NCBI GenBank assembly: GCA_027051905.1
Contig: JALUGO010000004.1
Coordinates: 1 to 55,341, forward strand
Reading direction: 5' to 3'
Length of the DNA: 55,341 nt
Source: Desulfurobacteriaceae bacterium
GTDB lineage: Bacteria > Aquificota > Aquificia > Desulfurobacteriales > Desulfurobacteriaceae
Within the stretch, counting starts at the first letter, position 1, and every line of letters begins with the position of its first letter. The notes under the pieces are model-generated. The model had not been told where the DNA came from, did not search any database, and saw nothing but the letters and a program-made list of their open reading frames with translations. This document shows positions 26,114 through 35,357 of this stretch, in pieces. Position numbers and translations under genes: made by a program.

Positions 26114-27316
26114 CTACCACCTGAAGGTAAGTTTGAAGGAGCTCTGTGTATCGGCTCCCCTTCCAATACCCCTGAAGAGCTTAAACCTTATGATACCATC
26201 GGCTATCTTTTCCCAGAACGCCGTTATTTCGACTCCCGGAGATACTAAAAGGTCGTCGGGGCCCCATCTAAAGGCGTCCCCAACAACAACGGAGGGTTTC
26301 AGGTAAACGGATTTCCCGATTATCGGTCTTCTTACACTGAAGCTGGTAAACAGGTATCGCTTTCCGGTTATTCGCTCCTCTCTGTATCCGGGAATCGGAG
26401 CGTTTAGCTGGTATCCTCCGCCGGAGTATCCCACTTTCGTTCCGGCTCCAAAGCTGTATATTCTCGTTCTGAGTTTGCCGTAGTTTATCGAGTTTGTGTA
26501 TCTGAGGTTTACGGCTCCCGTTGAGAGGTCAGAAACTCCCGGAACTGCCTGTGAGAGTGAAACGGTAAACAGGCTTCCCTTCTGGTAGTAAACCATGTCT
26601 GTTGAAAGGTCTCTGGTGAATGAAAACTCCCAGTAGTAGATCTTCTTGTCTTCCAGAATACCTGAGTAGTCTGTGAAAACTGGTCGGAGTCCGATGTTTA
26701 CCTGGTTAACCTTTCTCCTATCGAGGTAGATTTTCGTTCCAATGAGTAGAGATCTTCTTTTGACCCTGTAATCCCCCAGCTTTCTGGAATTCTTTATGTA
26801 ATCCTCTCTATCTGAACCGTAGCTTATACCTCCGTAGAGGTTAAGCCTGTTCTTTATAATTCGGTAGAGGTTGAAATAGGTATAGTAGCTGTAGCTCTCA
26901 TCGTCTGTGTTAAACCACTTAACGTAGCCGGCAAAGAGTCTATGCCCCATCCCAAGGAGGTTGTAGTCCCTTACCTCCAGCCCTGTCCTGTAACTTCCAG
27001 AGCTTTTTAAGCGGAGTTTCGGAAGGGGAACGATGGGGAACTTCTCCTTTACTTTTAAAACAATTTTCACTCCACCTTCCGTTTTTACCACTTCTGGCTC
27101 TACTCTGTAGAAGAGGTGGGTGTTAAGTAGGTTCCTTACAGATTCCTTTAGCTTCTCCTCGGAGAACTGGTCTCCCGGCTTGAAAAGGAGCTCCCTCAGA
27201 ACAAACCTCTTCTTCGTCCACTTTAAGCCCTTAATTTCAATCTCTTTGACGGGGGCTCCCACCGCTCCCCCACAGAAGATAAAAACAACTATCAGTGCCG
27301 TAAGAACTTTCCTCAT
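26114..27316 (-). CDS. outer-membrane beta-barrel protein with one POTRA domain
   Basis: This 400-aa protein has a signal peptide (1-20, GAVGA-PV) and one POTRA-like module at about 22-95 (VKEIEIKGLKWTKKRFVLRELLF ... GVKIVLKVKEKF). A barrel of alternating aromatic strands follows, with a terminal tryptophan. The layout resembles a minimal Omp85/TamA- or FhaC-like protein. The canonical RGF/RGY loop motif of Omp85 is not obvious, so the class is uncertain. The gene begins in an ATGA overlap with the DUF2905 gene and ends two bases before the glutaminase gene. Its cargo or function is unknown. Confidence 0.7.
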   Translation of the reverse strand: MRKVLTALIVVFIFCGGAVGAPVKEIEIKGLKWTKKRFVLRELLFKPGDQFSEEKLKESVRNLLNTHLFYRVEPEVVKTEGGVKIVLKVKEKFPIVPLPKLRLKSSGSYRTGLEVRDYNLLGMGHRLFAGYVKWFNTDDESYSYYTYFNLYRIIKNRLNLYGGISYGSDREDYIKNSRKLGDYRVKRRSLLIGTKIYLDRRKVNQVNIGLRPVFTDYSGILEDKKIYYWEFSFTRDLSTDMVYYQKGSLFTVSLSQAVPGVSDLSTGAVNLRYTNSINYGKLRTRIYSFGAGTKVGYSGGGYQLNAPIPGYREERITGKRYLFTSFSVRRPIIGKSVYLKPSVVVGDAFRWGPDDLLVSPGVEITAFWEKIADGIIRFKLFRGIGRGADTQSSFKLTFRW

Positions 27317-27552
27317 TGCTTTCTCATAAGCAGCATTATTAAGAATGAAAGCCCCGTTAGCAGCAGACTTATCAGAATGCTCGTTCCCAGGGGAAAGTAG
27401 AAGACGAAGTTGTCTCTCTTTATGTAGATGTCTCCGGGGAGTCTTCCAATGGGGAGGGAGCTCCCCGCTTTTGACAAGAGAATCAACAGAATTCCCAGAG
27501 CCAATAAAAAGAGCCCGAAGTAGATAAGCATCTTACCGGCTTCATCAACCAT
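27313..27552 (-). CDS. DUF2905 small membrane protein
   Basis: This 79-aa protein has two transmembrane helices flanking the conserved loop LPIGRLPGDIYIKRDNFVFYFPLGTSI, the hallmark of DUF2905. Function is unknown. I start at the ATG at 27,552, which overlaps the preceding stop (TAATG) and has GGAGG upstream; a longer frame from 27,597 adds 15 residues that do not match the family. Its stop overlaps the POTRA protein start as ATGA. Confidence 0.88.
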   Translation of the reverse strand: MVDEAGKMLIYFGLFLLALGILLILLSKAGSSLPIGRLPGDIYIKRDNFVFYFPLGTSILISLLLTGLSFLIMLLMRKQ

Positions 27553-27917
27553 TACAGCCTCCTGAGGATTTCCGGTAGAAGTATAAACAGATCGCATAAG
27601 AGGGCAAAGATCCCCACAGTCAGAACTGCAGCTGCAGAGGCGTCCTTCGACAGTTTTGCAGTAGAGCTGATCTCCCGGGTAGCCGTATCCACCGCCCTCT
27701 CAACTGCTGTGTTGATGAGCTCAAAGGCCAGAACGAGCCAGTTTACAAGGGCAACAGTCAGCTTCAGACATCCATTTAGAAATATCAGGGAGAGGACTGT
27801 TCCGAGGAGACTCAGCGTGAAGTTTATCCTGAAGTGGACATCTTCCCGAAAGGCTCCTGCATAACCCTCGGCAGCGTAGCCCAACCCTTTAAGGACTCCT
27901 TTTACTGTTTTTATCAT
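27552..27917 (-). CDS. dgkA: diacylglycerol/undecaprenol kinase
   Basis: This 121-aa membrane protein with three helices matches the prokaryotic DgkA family, which phosphorylates diacylglycerol or undecaprenol in the inner membrane. The signatures are an N-terminal amphipathic helix with GYAGAFRED, the ELINTAVERAVD catalytic helix and the AKLSKDASAAAV segment. It overlaps the end of the 7TM-HD gene by 29 bases. Its position after phoH and the HD gene is conserved in many bacteria. Which lipid it uses is not determinable here. Confidence 0.9.
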   Translation of the reverse strand: MIKTVKGVLKGLGYAAEGYAGAFREDVHFRINFTLSLLGTVLSLIFLNGCLKLTVALVNWLVLAFELINTAVERAVDTATREISSTAKLSKDASAAAVLTVGIFALLCDLFILLPEILRRL

Positions 27918-29931
27918 CTTCCGGATACTCTATCCTGTTGTGGTAAATACCTGAGAGAACCTTCTTAAACACTTTCTCTGTGGTCTCTATCTCTTTCAAA
28001 GATAGTCCGCTCTGGTTGAGCTGTCCCTCTTCAACGGTTTCCCATATAAGCTTATGGATGAAAGAATCGAGATCGAACTCCTTATCCTTCATAGACCTTG
28101 TTGCTGCTTCGACGGTATCTGCAAGCATTACAAGTCCCGATTCCTTGAACTGGGGTTTGGGCCCCGGGTATCTGTAAACCTTTTCGTCAACTTTGTCTCC
28201 GTAAAGCTCTTTAGCCTTGTGGTAGAAGTATTTCATCAGTTTTGTTCCGTGGTGCTGCTTTATGATGTCTATTATCTTCTCCGGCAGTTTATACTTCCTA
28301 CCAAGCTCCTCCCCGTATTCAACGTGGGAACGCAGTATTGCAGCGCTCTTCTCCGGTGGGAGTTTGTCGTGGATGTTCACCCCGTCTAACTGGTTCTCTA
28401 TGAACGCCTGAGGATTCTTCAGTTTTCCTATGTCGTGGAATAGCCCTCCAGCCTTTGCAAGAAGAGCGTTTGCCCCTATTGCCTCTGCTGCAGCTTCGGC
28501 AAGTGTTGCAACCATTACTGAGTGGCTGTAAGTTCCCGGAGCCTTCAGAACCAACTTCCTCAAAAGCGGGTGGTTGAGGTTTATCAGTTCCATATAGACG
28601 ATCTCTGTTGTGAAGTTGAACAAGTTTGTCAGTATGGGGCTCAACCCGTTAACGGCAACGGCCGTTATTACTCCTCCAGCCAGCGTTAGCAGTGGCTCAA
28701 ACCAGAAGAGGGCGTTGGCGGTAAAGCCGTAGTAGAAGAGGAGTATGAGGAGCTGGGAGAGGGCTGTGAGGAGAGCTCCCCTAAGTGCGCTCCTGTAGAT
28801 AACGTTTCTGCTCTTCAGCCTCCTTGAGTCAAAGGCCGAGAATATCGCCCCAACAGTTATGGGTATTATCAGAAACTCCGGCCTTGAGAGTATAAAGCCT
28901 GAAAGCAGCGCAACGGGAAGAATGTGAATTACGGCCACCTTTTTGTTTACAAACATTGAGGCGAAAATTACAGACGTGGCTACGGGAACGTATAGCAGGG
29001 TTTCGTTTACCGGCAGGTTCAGGGTTTCAACTATGAGCTTCGACAGGAATGTAAAGAACTTTATGAGGAAAATGTCTAAAGTAATTACTGTGAAAGAAAA
29101 GAGGAGGTTCTTGAGCTCGTAGGCAGACGGGCTTAAAATCCTGTATAGCCGAACAACGGAGAAGTAGAGGGCTAAGGAGAGAATGAACAGGGTGAGGTAT
29201 TTGTTCAGCCCTTTTCCCCTTGAGTAATTCTCCCGCAGCGCTTTTAACTTCTCTGCCGCTTCAGGAGATACCTTCTCCCCCTTCTTTACTACGATCTCTC
29301 CTTTTTTTAGGGTTATGAAGACCGGTTTGACCTCTGCTTCCTTCTCTTTCCACAGCTCCTCGGTCTTCTCCCTGTTGTAGATGAGGTTGGGCTCTACTTT
29401 CAGCTCCCGGTAGGTTCTCTCTGCCTTTTCCCCGTTCTTGAGTAGCTCTTTCAGGTCTTTCTTCAGCTGCTTCTCTACCTGTTCCCGGGTGAGGAATTCC
29501 CCGACGGGAGCGCTTTTCTCCCCTTCATGAGAAACAATTCTGATGGTTTTATAACCTTCGGGAACCTCGGATACGATTCCCCTGGCGTAGTAGGACTTCA
29601 GGAGTTTTTTTATCAGCTCCCGTTCCTTCTCAGAGAGGAAGTTGAGGTTTTCTACCTGTTTGAGGGTCTCCTCTTCAGCAGTGGGGCTGACGTAGAAGAG
29701 GGGAACGACCTCTCTCCTTGCCTTTTTTCGGAGCTCCTCGGTCTTCTCCCTGTTTATAACGGTTATAGAGACGGGAGATCTTACATCAACGGGGCTAACC
29801 TCTCCCGGTTTAAGGAGAGGAACGTTGACTATGTTCAGCGGGAGGAGAAAGAGGGTTACCAGGACTCCGGAGATAAGCAGGACTGAGTAAACTATAAAAT
29901 CAGTTTTCCTTCGCTCTTTCATACTCTTCAT
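27889..29931 (-). CDS. 7TM-HD phosphohydrolase (PgpH/YqfF family)
   Basis: This 680-aa protein has an N-terminal TM, an extracytoplasmic 7TMR-HDED region (about 40-240), seven membrane helices (about 255-440) and a cytoplasmic HD domain. The HD domain shows PGTYSHSVMVATLAEAAAEAIG, LFHDIGK and a later SHVEYGEELG and KQHHGT. The family includes PgpH, a c-di-AMP phosphodiesterase; whether this organism makes c-di-AMP cannot be told here. The start may be the ATG at 29,931 or at 29,922. It overlaps phoH upstream and dgkA downstream. Confidence 0.9.
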   Translation of the reverse strand: MKSMKERRKTDFIVYSVLLISGVLVTLFLLPLNIVNVPLLKPGEVSPVDVRSPVSITVINREKTEELRKKARREVVPLFYVSPTAEEETLKQVENLNFLSEKERELIKKLLKSYYARGIVSEVPEGYKTIRIVSHEGEKSAPVGEFLTREQVEKQLKKDLKELLKNGEKAERTYRELKVEPNLIYNREKTEELWKEKEAEVKPVFITLKKGEIVVKKGEKVSPEAAEKLKALRENYSRGKGLNKYLTLFILSLALYFSVVRLYRILSPSAYELKNLLFSFTVITLDIFLIKFFTFLSKLIVETLNLPVNETLLYVPVATSVIFASMFVNKKVAVIHILPVALLSGFILSRPEFLIIPITVGAIFSAFDSRRLKSRNVIYRSALRGALLTALSQLLILLFYYGFTANALFWFEPLLTLAGGVITAVAVNGLSPILTNLFNFTTEIVYMELINLNHPLLRKLVLKAPGTYSHSVMVATLAEAAAEAIGANALLAKAGGLFHDIGKLKNPQAFIENQLDGVNIHDKLPPEKSAAILRSHVEYGEELGRKYKLPEKIIDIIKQHHGTKLMKYFYHKAKELYGDKVDEKVYRYPGPKPQFKESGLVMLADTVEAATRSMKDKEFDLDSFIHKLIWETVEEGQLNQSGLSLKEIETTEKVFKKVLSGIYHNRIEYPEDDKNSKRSP

Positions 29932-30859
29932 AAGCCTTTATTATCTCCTGAACCAGTCTGTGCCTTACTACGTCTTCCCGTGTGAATTCTACTATCTCAA
30001 TGCCCTCTATACCTCTGAGTATCTTTGTGGCCTCCACAAGGCCGGAGACTTTACTTGACGGCAGGTCAATTTGAGTCACATCTCCCGTTATGACAACCTT
30101 CGAACCGAATCCTAACCTTGTGAGGAACATCTTCATCTGTTCCCTCGTTGTGTTCTGGGCTTCGTCAAGGATTATGAACGCGTCGTTAAGGGTTCTTCCC
30201 CTCATGTAGGCAAGGGGGGCAATCTCAAAGATGTTCCTTTCGAGGTAGGAGTTGACCTTTTCCGGCTCTATCATCTCAAAGAGAGCGTCGTAGAGGGGCT
30301 TCAGGTAGGGGTCTATCTTCTCCTGGAGAGTTCCCGGAAGAAAGCCCAATTTCTCCCCAGCCTCAACGGCCGGACGGGTTAGGATGAGCCTGTTCACAAG
30401 CCCCTTTTTAAAGTAGGAAACGGCGGCAGCTACTGCCAAGTAGGTCTTTCCTGTTCCGGCAGGGCCAACGCCGAAAACGATGTCGTTATTCCTTATGGCC
30501 TCGTAATACCTCTTCTGAGTGGGGGTTTTGGCTATTATCTTTTTCCCCCTGTAGGTTGTGACTATCACGTCTCCGGTAGATTCTTTGACCTTTGACTTCT
30601 TCCTTGCCGAAAGCTGCGTTAGATACATGTCCACGTCTGCTTTTGTGAGTTTATGGCCGGACTTTACAAGCCCTTCAAGGTCTTTCAGGAACTGCCTGGC
30701 TTTCTCTTCGTTTTCGGAGCTCCCGTTTATCATTATCTCGTTTCCCCGGGAGCCCATCTTCACTCCCAGTATCTGGGCAAGTTTCCTCAGATTCTCTTCG
30801 TGATGTCCTACAATTGTGTAGAAGTCTTCAGGTTCAAGCTCCAGAATTACCTTTATCAA
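29900..30859 (-). CDS. PhoH family ATPase
   Basis: This 319-aa PhoH/YbeZ-type P-loop ATPase has an N-terminal KH-like region (residues 1-85), Walker A GPAGTGKT near 136-143, Walker B FIILDEAQNT and the sensor segment VVITGDVTQIDLP. Family members are linked to RNA processing, often next to ybeY. The start is a TTG at 30,859 with a perfect GGAGG five bases upstream, reading MIKVILELEPED. It overlaps the mechanosensitive channel gene by 26 bases and the 7TM-HD gene by 32 bases. Confidence 0.93.
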   Translation of the reverse strand: MIKVILELEPEDFYTIVGHHEENLRKLAQILGVKMGSRGNEIMINGSSENEEKARQFLKDLEGLVKSGHKLTKADVDMYLTQLSARKKSKVKESTGDVIVTTYRGKKIIAKTPTQKRYYEAIRNNDIVFGVGPAGTGKTYLAVAAAVSYFKKGLVNRLILTRPAVEAGEKLGFLPGTLQEKIDPYLKPLYDALFEMIEPEKVNSYLERNIFEIAPLAYMRGRTLNDAFIILDEAQNTTREQMKMFLTRLGFGSKVVITGDVTQIDLPSSKVSGLVEATKILRGIEGIEIVEFTREDVVRHRLVQEIIKAYEEYERAKEN

Positions 30860-32534
30860 CCATTCCTCCGTTTGCAGGTTTTTCTATTTCAACTTTTAAA
30901 CTATTCCTGAACCAGATGTCGTTCTGAGGGAACGGAATCTCAATGCCGGCCTCTTTCAGTTTATACCAGGCTTTGTAATAGAAATCGCTGATAATGTTCT
31001 TTACCCACAGGTTCTTCCGGACGTCTATCCAGAAGATTGCTCTGAAGATGAGGGCGCTGTCTCCTAACTCTTCAAATCTCACGGTTTTTGGCAGGAACTT
31101 GACCGTGTAGGGGAGCTCCTCAATTACCGAAAGGAGTATCTCCCTTACCCGGTTAGGGTCTGACGAGTAGGCAACTCCCACAGGAACCTTCAACCGAATA
31201 TAGGGGTCTTTGTAGGAGAAGTTAACGATGGGAGAGCTTATAAACGAGGAGTTTGGTATAGATATTTCAACGCCGTCGTTTGTTTTGATTATGGTTGAAA
31301 GTATCCCGATGTCCTCAACTTTTCCGAAGACGCTGGGGGAGGTTTCTCCAAGGGTTGTGATTGAGATTGAGGGTATCTCTAGAATGTCTCCAACTTTTAG
31401 CTTTTTGCTGAAGAGGAGGATAAAACCGCTTACGTAGTTGTTCATTATCGTCTGGAGTCCAAAACCTATACCAACGCCGAGGGTTCCTGCTATGGGAAGT
31501 AGAACTTTCCAGGTTATTCCAAGGCTTGAGAGGAGAACGATAACGTTGAAGAGAACTCCGAGGTTAAATATCAGAGCCTCGGCGGAGCCCCCTTCAACTT
31601 CCCTCCTTTCTTTTGAAAAGGAGAGCTTTATCAGTTTCTTTCCTACATTGAGGGCAGAGAAGAGGAATACTGCCAAAAACAAAGAGTTGATAAGGTTTCC
31701 CACCGATATTTTTACAAGCTCTGTGTTGATGATGTAGAGGCTCTGGAGTTTTTCCAGGAGAACTCCAAAGTTTGAAAATCCCTTGAGAATTCCCACCAAA
31801 CCCACAAGGTAGAGGGTTGAGAGGAGAATTTTCAGGTTCTGTTCCAGGGAATCTAGGTCTTTCTGGGGGAGCTCCCCCTTCAGTTTCTCCTTCAGGAATG
31901 GAAGCAGTTTTGAGTTGAAAACCGTTAGAACTGCCGTCAGGAAAACGATTAGAGCAATACCAAAGAGAGTTCTGAAGTCGAACTTGAGATACTCCAGCTC
32001 CCACAGGACAAAGAGAACGGTCAGGATGATGGTTCCCGTTGCCCTTACTGTTTTTGCGATTACCTCTCTGCTGATTGCAGAGCTCAGCTCCCATACCACC
32101 AGGAGGGAACCCAGGAATATGAAGAACTTCTTGGTAACAGTCAGGCCTTTGAGAATGCGGTAGTCCTCAAAAGGGAAGAAGAGGAAGAGAACAGAAGCGG
32201 TAAATGCAAGGAAGAAGCATATGTAGGGCAGGAACCGCAACTTCTGCCTGCTGGTTATCAGATGGGCAGCCCTCGTGATGTAAACTGCCGAAGTGAAGAT
32301 AGAGAGGTTTTTGAGGAGCTCCCTGTAGCTCCACAGGGAAACCTGATCGGAGAGAACCCAGCCGATGGCAAAGATGAGGACAGAGGTAAGTGTAAGGAAT
32401 ACCGTATCTGCAATGGTTTCTTCCAGTTTTTCCCTTAAAACCCTTCTAAGGATAAGCTCTAAAAGGAGGGAGAGGGCTACAACGGCAAAGAAGAGGATGA
32501 ACGGCAGGTAGAGTTTAAACTCCTGACTCAACAA
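30834..32534 (-). CDS. MscS-family mechanosensitive channel
   Basis: This 566-aa inner-membrane channel has about eight N-terminal helices and then the MscS core. The pore helix and beta domain read GVGIGFGLQTIMNNYVSGFILL, KKLKVGDILEI, GKVEDIGILSTIIKTNDGVEISIPNSSFI and VNFSYKDPYIRLKVPVGVAY. It belongs to the large MscS class rather than the 280-aa E. coli MscS. Such channels open on membrane tension to release solutes during osmotic downshock. The start is a TTG with GGAGG eight bases upstream, inside the end of the sbcC gene (20-base overlap). Confidence 0.92.
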   Translation of the reverse strand: MLSQEFKLYLPFILFFAVVALSLLLELILRRVLREKLEETIADTVFLTLTSVLIFAIGWVLSDQVSLWSYRELLKNLSIFTSAVYITRAAHLITSRQKLRFLPYICFFLAFTASVLFLFFPFEDYRILKGLTVTKKFFIFLGSLLVVWELSSAISREVIAKTVRATGTIILTVLFVLWELEYLKFDFRTLFGIALIVFLTAVLTVFNSKLLPFLKEKLKGELPQKDLDSLEQNLKILLSTLYLVGLVGILKGFSNFGVLLEKLQSLYIINTELVKISVGNLINSLFLAVFLFSALNVGKKLIKLSFSKERREVEGGSAEALIFNLGVLFNVIVLLSSLGITWKVLLPIAGTLGVGIGFGLQTIMNNYVSGFILLFSKKLKVGDILEIPSISITTLGETSPSVFGKVEDIGILSTIIKTNDGVEISIPNSSFISSPIVNFSYKDPYIRLKVPVGVAYSSDPNRVREILLSVIEELPYTVKFLPKTVRFEELGDSALIFRAIFWIDVRKNLWVKNIISDFYYKAWYKLKEAGIEIPFPQNDIWFRNSLKVEIEKPANGGMVDKGNSGA

Positions 32535-35205
32535 CCGAGTAGCCTCCGTGGTTCTTTACCCTTATTACCCTGTCTCCTGCCACTTCCAGCTCAGGGTCGT
32601 GGGTAACTATGAGCATCTGGGGAATTCGGGATTTGAGCTTTAAAAGGAGCTCCGTAAGTCCCATTCTCCTCTGGGCGTCTAAGTGGACTGTCGGCTCATC
32701 TAAAACCAAGAGCTCCATCGATTGTGAGAAATTCCTTGCCATTGCAAACCTCAGGGCAAGGGCGAACGCAACCTGCTGACCTCCGGAGAGGTCTTCTATT
32801 AGCATAGTTCCCTGTCCCGGCATACCGAACTCAACGGAGAGATCTTCCGATATGAAGAGGTCCCCAAACTCAAAGTCGAAAGCCTCGAAGAACTCCTTGC
32901 AGTAGTGGGCAATCCTGGGAAGAAGCATCGTTCTAACGTCTTTCAGGAAACCCCTTTCCGGGTGGACGCTCTCCTGAACCTTCTGGAGAATAAAGAGGCT
33001 GTCTCTGACTTTTGCAAGGTTTCTTCTAACCTTTTCAAGCTCACCCTTTTTCTCTTCAAGCCTTTTCAGGTTTTCCTCAGTTCCCTTGAGCTCTCCAAAC
33101 AGTCTGTTGAGCCTTTCAGATTTTTTCTTCAGCTCGCCCTCTATTAGCTTCAGGGAATTTTCAGCTGCCGTGTAGATGGACTCACTGAAGTTCAGCTTTC
33201 TCAGTTCCTCTTCCACTTCCGTTTCTCTCCTCTTGAGCTCCTCCAACTCCCTTCCGGTCTCTGAAAGGAGCTTCCTGAACTCTCTTTCACTCTTTAACTC
33301 TCCCTCAATCTCCTTGAGTGCTTTCTGTTTCTCTCTCAGTTCCTCTATGAGCTGTTTAAGCTGACTGAAACTGCTGACCGTAAGCCCTGCCCTCTCTTTA
33401 ATCTCCCTTATCCTGGCTCTTATGTCCCTTTCACTCTCTAGGAGCTCCTCCATCCTCTTCTCAGCAGCTTTGAGTTCCTCTTCTCCGGGAAGTTTCTCAA
33501 CCTGTTTTTCAGCCTCTGAGAGTTTTGTCTCAACCCGGACCTTTTCCCTCTCCAGCCGGGCTATCTCCTCTCTTTTCTTCTCAAGGAGTTTCTCCTTTTC
33601 CCTCAACTCTTCCTCTTTAAAGTCGGGAAGCCTGATTGAGCGGAGCTCCTCCTCAATCCGTTCAATCTCCTTTTCTCCCTTTTCCCTCTCTATCAGCAGC
33701 TCCTTCAGTTTCTCCAGCCAGGGTTTCAGATTTTCAATTTCCCCTTTAAGCTCCTCCAGCCTCTTTTCGGTTTTCTTTAGCTCTTCCCTTATCCTCAAAA
33801 GCTCCCTTTCAGATTCATTTAGAAGGAGCTCCCTCTTTTCGGGAGGAAGCTCTTCTCCACACACGGGGCACTCAGTGGTTTCCCTTTTGAGGAGTTTTAA
33901 CCTCTCCTCAACGTCGGTCAGCTCCTTCAGGAGCCTTTCCCTCTTTGCCCTCAAGTTTTCTGATTCCCTCTCTAACCTCTCAGACTCTCTTTTGACCCTC
34001 TCAACCTTTTCCCTGCTAACGGCGGGGAGCTCCCGCTTTATCCTCTCCAGTCTCTCCTTCAGGGAGGAGCTCTTTACAGAGAGTTCCCTGTGTGTTCTCT
34101 CTGCATTCTTTAACCTGCTGACCTCCTCTTCAACCCGTTTCCTCTCTTCTGTAAGTTTTCTTATCTCTTTCTCAATTTGAGAGAGCTCTTTTCTAAGCCC
34201 TGGAATTTCCGTTTCTAATTTCTTTCTCAGTTCCGCTCCTTCTTTTAACTTCTGGAGCTCCCTTTCAAGCTTTTCCTTCTCAACAATTATCGGCTTAAGC
34301 TCCTGGGTTAGGGAGTAAAGCTTTTCACACGGTTTGAGGAGTCTCAGCTCCTCTTTCAGGGCAGGAAGTTTTCTCTTCTTTTCGTCAATTTCTTTTAGCC
34401 TTCTCTCAAGCTCCTCAGCCCTTCTTTCAGCTTTTCCTCTACTGCTTCTAAGCCCTTCAATTTCCCGTTTAAGCCTTTCAAACTCTTCCTTAACTTTTCG
34501 AAGCTCCTCAAAATCCCTCTTTCCTCTGTTCAGCTTTTCCGTAAGCTCTGAAACCTCTTCCTCGAGGGCTCTTATTTCCCCCTTCAGTTTCTCTCTCTTT
34601 AGCTTCTGCTCCTCAATCTCCCTTCCCGTTCCCTCCAGTGCCGAAAACTTCGTCACGAGGAAGTTCTCAAAGCCCTTCAGCCTCTTTATCTCTTCTTTGA
34701 GTTCCTCGTGCTTTCTTCCAAACTCCTCAAGACCTAAAAGCCTGTTGAGAATCTTTCTCCTCTCCTGGGGTCTCCCTTTGAGGAGCTCCACAATCTCCCC
34801 CTGGGGAACGAAAACGGTGTTTTTAAACATTTCGGGGGAAAAACCAAGGCTCTCGGAGATAAAGCTCTTTACCTCTCTTATACCTCTGGCAATTAGCTTC
34901 CCGTCTTTTTCCAGCTTTGCACTGTTTCTCTTTCTGGAGAGCTCCCTCTCAACCCTATAAAGGCTTCCCCTGTGAACAAACTCAAGGGACAGTTTTGAGG
35001 CGTTTGCCCGTCTGTTTATCAGCTGTTCCCTGCTGGTTTTCTCCTTTAAATCCTCCCCAAAGATTGCGAAGAAGATACCCCTCAGAATGGAGGTTTTTCC
35101 AGAGGCGTTATCTCCCAGTATTACGTAGGTTTCATCTCCAAACTCTATCTCTGTTTCTCTGTGGGAGAGGAAGTTCTCAAGTGTTAGCTTCCTGAGCTTT
35201 ATCAT
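32515..35205 (-). CDS. SbcC/Rad50-type SMC-like ATPase
   Basis: This 896-aa protein has the split ABC-ATPase of Rad50/SbcC. Walker A GDNASGKTS is near residue 33. Two very long coiled coils flank a zinc hook CPVCGEELPP at about residue 445. The C-terminal LSGGQQVAFALALRFA signature, LLVLDEPTVHLD Walker B and VTHD switch follow. With the nuclease SbcD/Mre11 it processes DNA ends and hairpins. No sbcD gene is adjacent, which is unusual. The start forms an ATGA overlap with a small membrane-protein gene upstream. The long runs of Lys/Glu/Leu create false open frames on the opposite strand. Confidence 0.93.
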   Translation of the reverse strand: MIKLRKLTLENFLSHRETEIEFGDETYVILGDNASGKTSILRGIFFAIFGEDLKEKTSREQLINRRANASKLSLEFVHRGSLYRVERELSRKRNSAKLEKDGKLIARGIREVKSFISESLGFSPEMFKNTVFVPQGEIVELLKGRPQERRKILNRLLGLEEFGRKHEELKEEIKRLKGFENFLVTKFSALEGTGREIEEQKLKREKLKGEIRALEEEVSELTEKLNRGKRDFEELRKVKEEFERLKREIEGLRSSRGKAERRAEELERRLKEIDEKKRKLPALKEELRLLKPCEKLYSLTQELKPIIVEKEKLERELQKLKEGAELRKKLETEIPGLRKELSQIEKEIRKLTEERKRVEEEVSRLKNAERTHRELSVKSSSLKERLERIKRELPAVSREKVERVKRESERLERESENLRAKRERLLKELTDVEERLKLLKRETTECPVCGEELPPEKRELLLNESERELLRIREELKKTEKRLEELKGEIENLKPWLEKLKELLIEREKGEKEIERIEEELRSIRLPDFKEEELREKEKLLEKKREEIARLEREKVRVETKLSEAEKQVEKLPGEEELKAAEKRMEELLESERDIRARIREIKERAGLTVSSFSQLKQLIEELREKQKALKEIEGELKSEREFRKLLSETGRELEELKRRETEVEEELRKLNFSESIYTAAENSLKLIEGELKKKSERLNRLFGELKGTEENLKRLEEKKGELEKVRRNLAKVRDSLFILQKVQESVHPERGFLKDVRTMLLPRIAHYCKEFFEAFDFEFGDLFISEDLSVEFGMPGQGTMLIEDLSGGQQVAFALALRFAMARNFSQSMELLVLDEPTVHLDAQRRMGLTELLLKLKSRIPQMLIVTHDPELEVAGDRVIRVKNHGGYSVVESGV

Positions 35206-35357
35206 GTAATTTCCTCTCTCTCCTCAAAGAGCTCCAGCTCAACCGCTTTTGCACGCTTTTTCTCACTTTCCCTTAATATAACTGTGAAACAGAAAACGAC
35301 AAAGCCAAAAACGGTCATCCATGAGAAGACCATAAACAGCAGAGAGCTACCCTTCAT
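35202..35357 (-). CDS. MetS-like small subunit of the NSS transporter
   Basis: This is a 51-aa single-span membrane protein. Its helix is at about residues 6-27 ([19 protein letters not shown]), followed by a charged cytoplasmic tail ([20 protein letters not shown]). It overlaps the end of the NSS transporter gene by 11 bases, with an AGGAGG site eight bases before its ATG, and ends in an ATGA junction with the sbcC gene. NSS transporters of the MetP type are known to need a small MetS subunit encoded immediately downstream. Size, topology and position fit that role. Sequence identity to MetS was not tested. Confidence 0.7.
   Translation of the reverse strand: MKGSSLLFMVFSWMTVFGFVVFCFTVILRESEKKRAKAVELELFEEREEIT

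Noticed and set aside
33422-34960. Long Ser/Leu-rich open frames on the plus strand (252 and 208 codons)
   Set aside because: They lie antisense to the Lys/Glu/Leu coiled coils of SbcC; the CTC/TTC-type complements of GAG/AAG codons read as Ser, Leu and Phe. There are no ribosome-binding sites and no protein-like pattern.
35202-35357. Considered as a truncated sbcD
   Set aside because: The frame encodes a 51-aa single-helix membrane protein with no phosphoesterase motifs.
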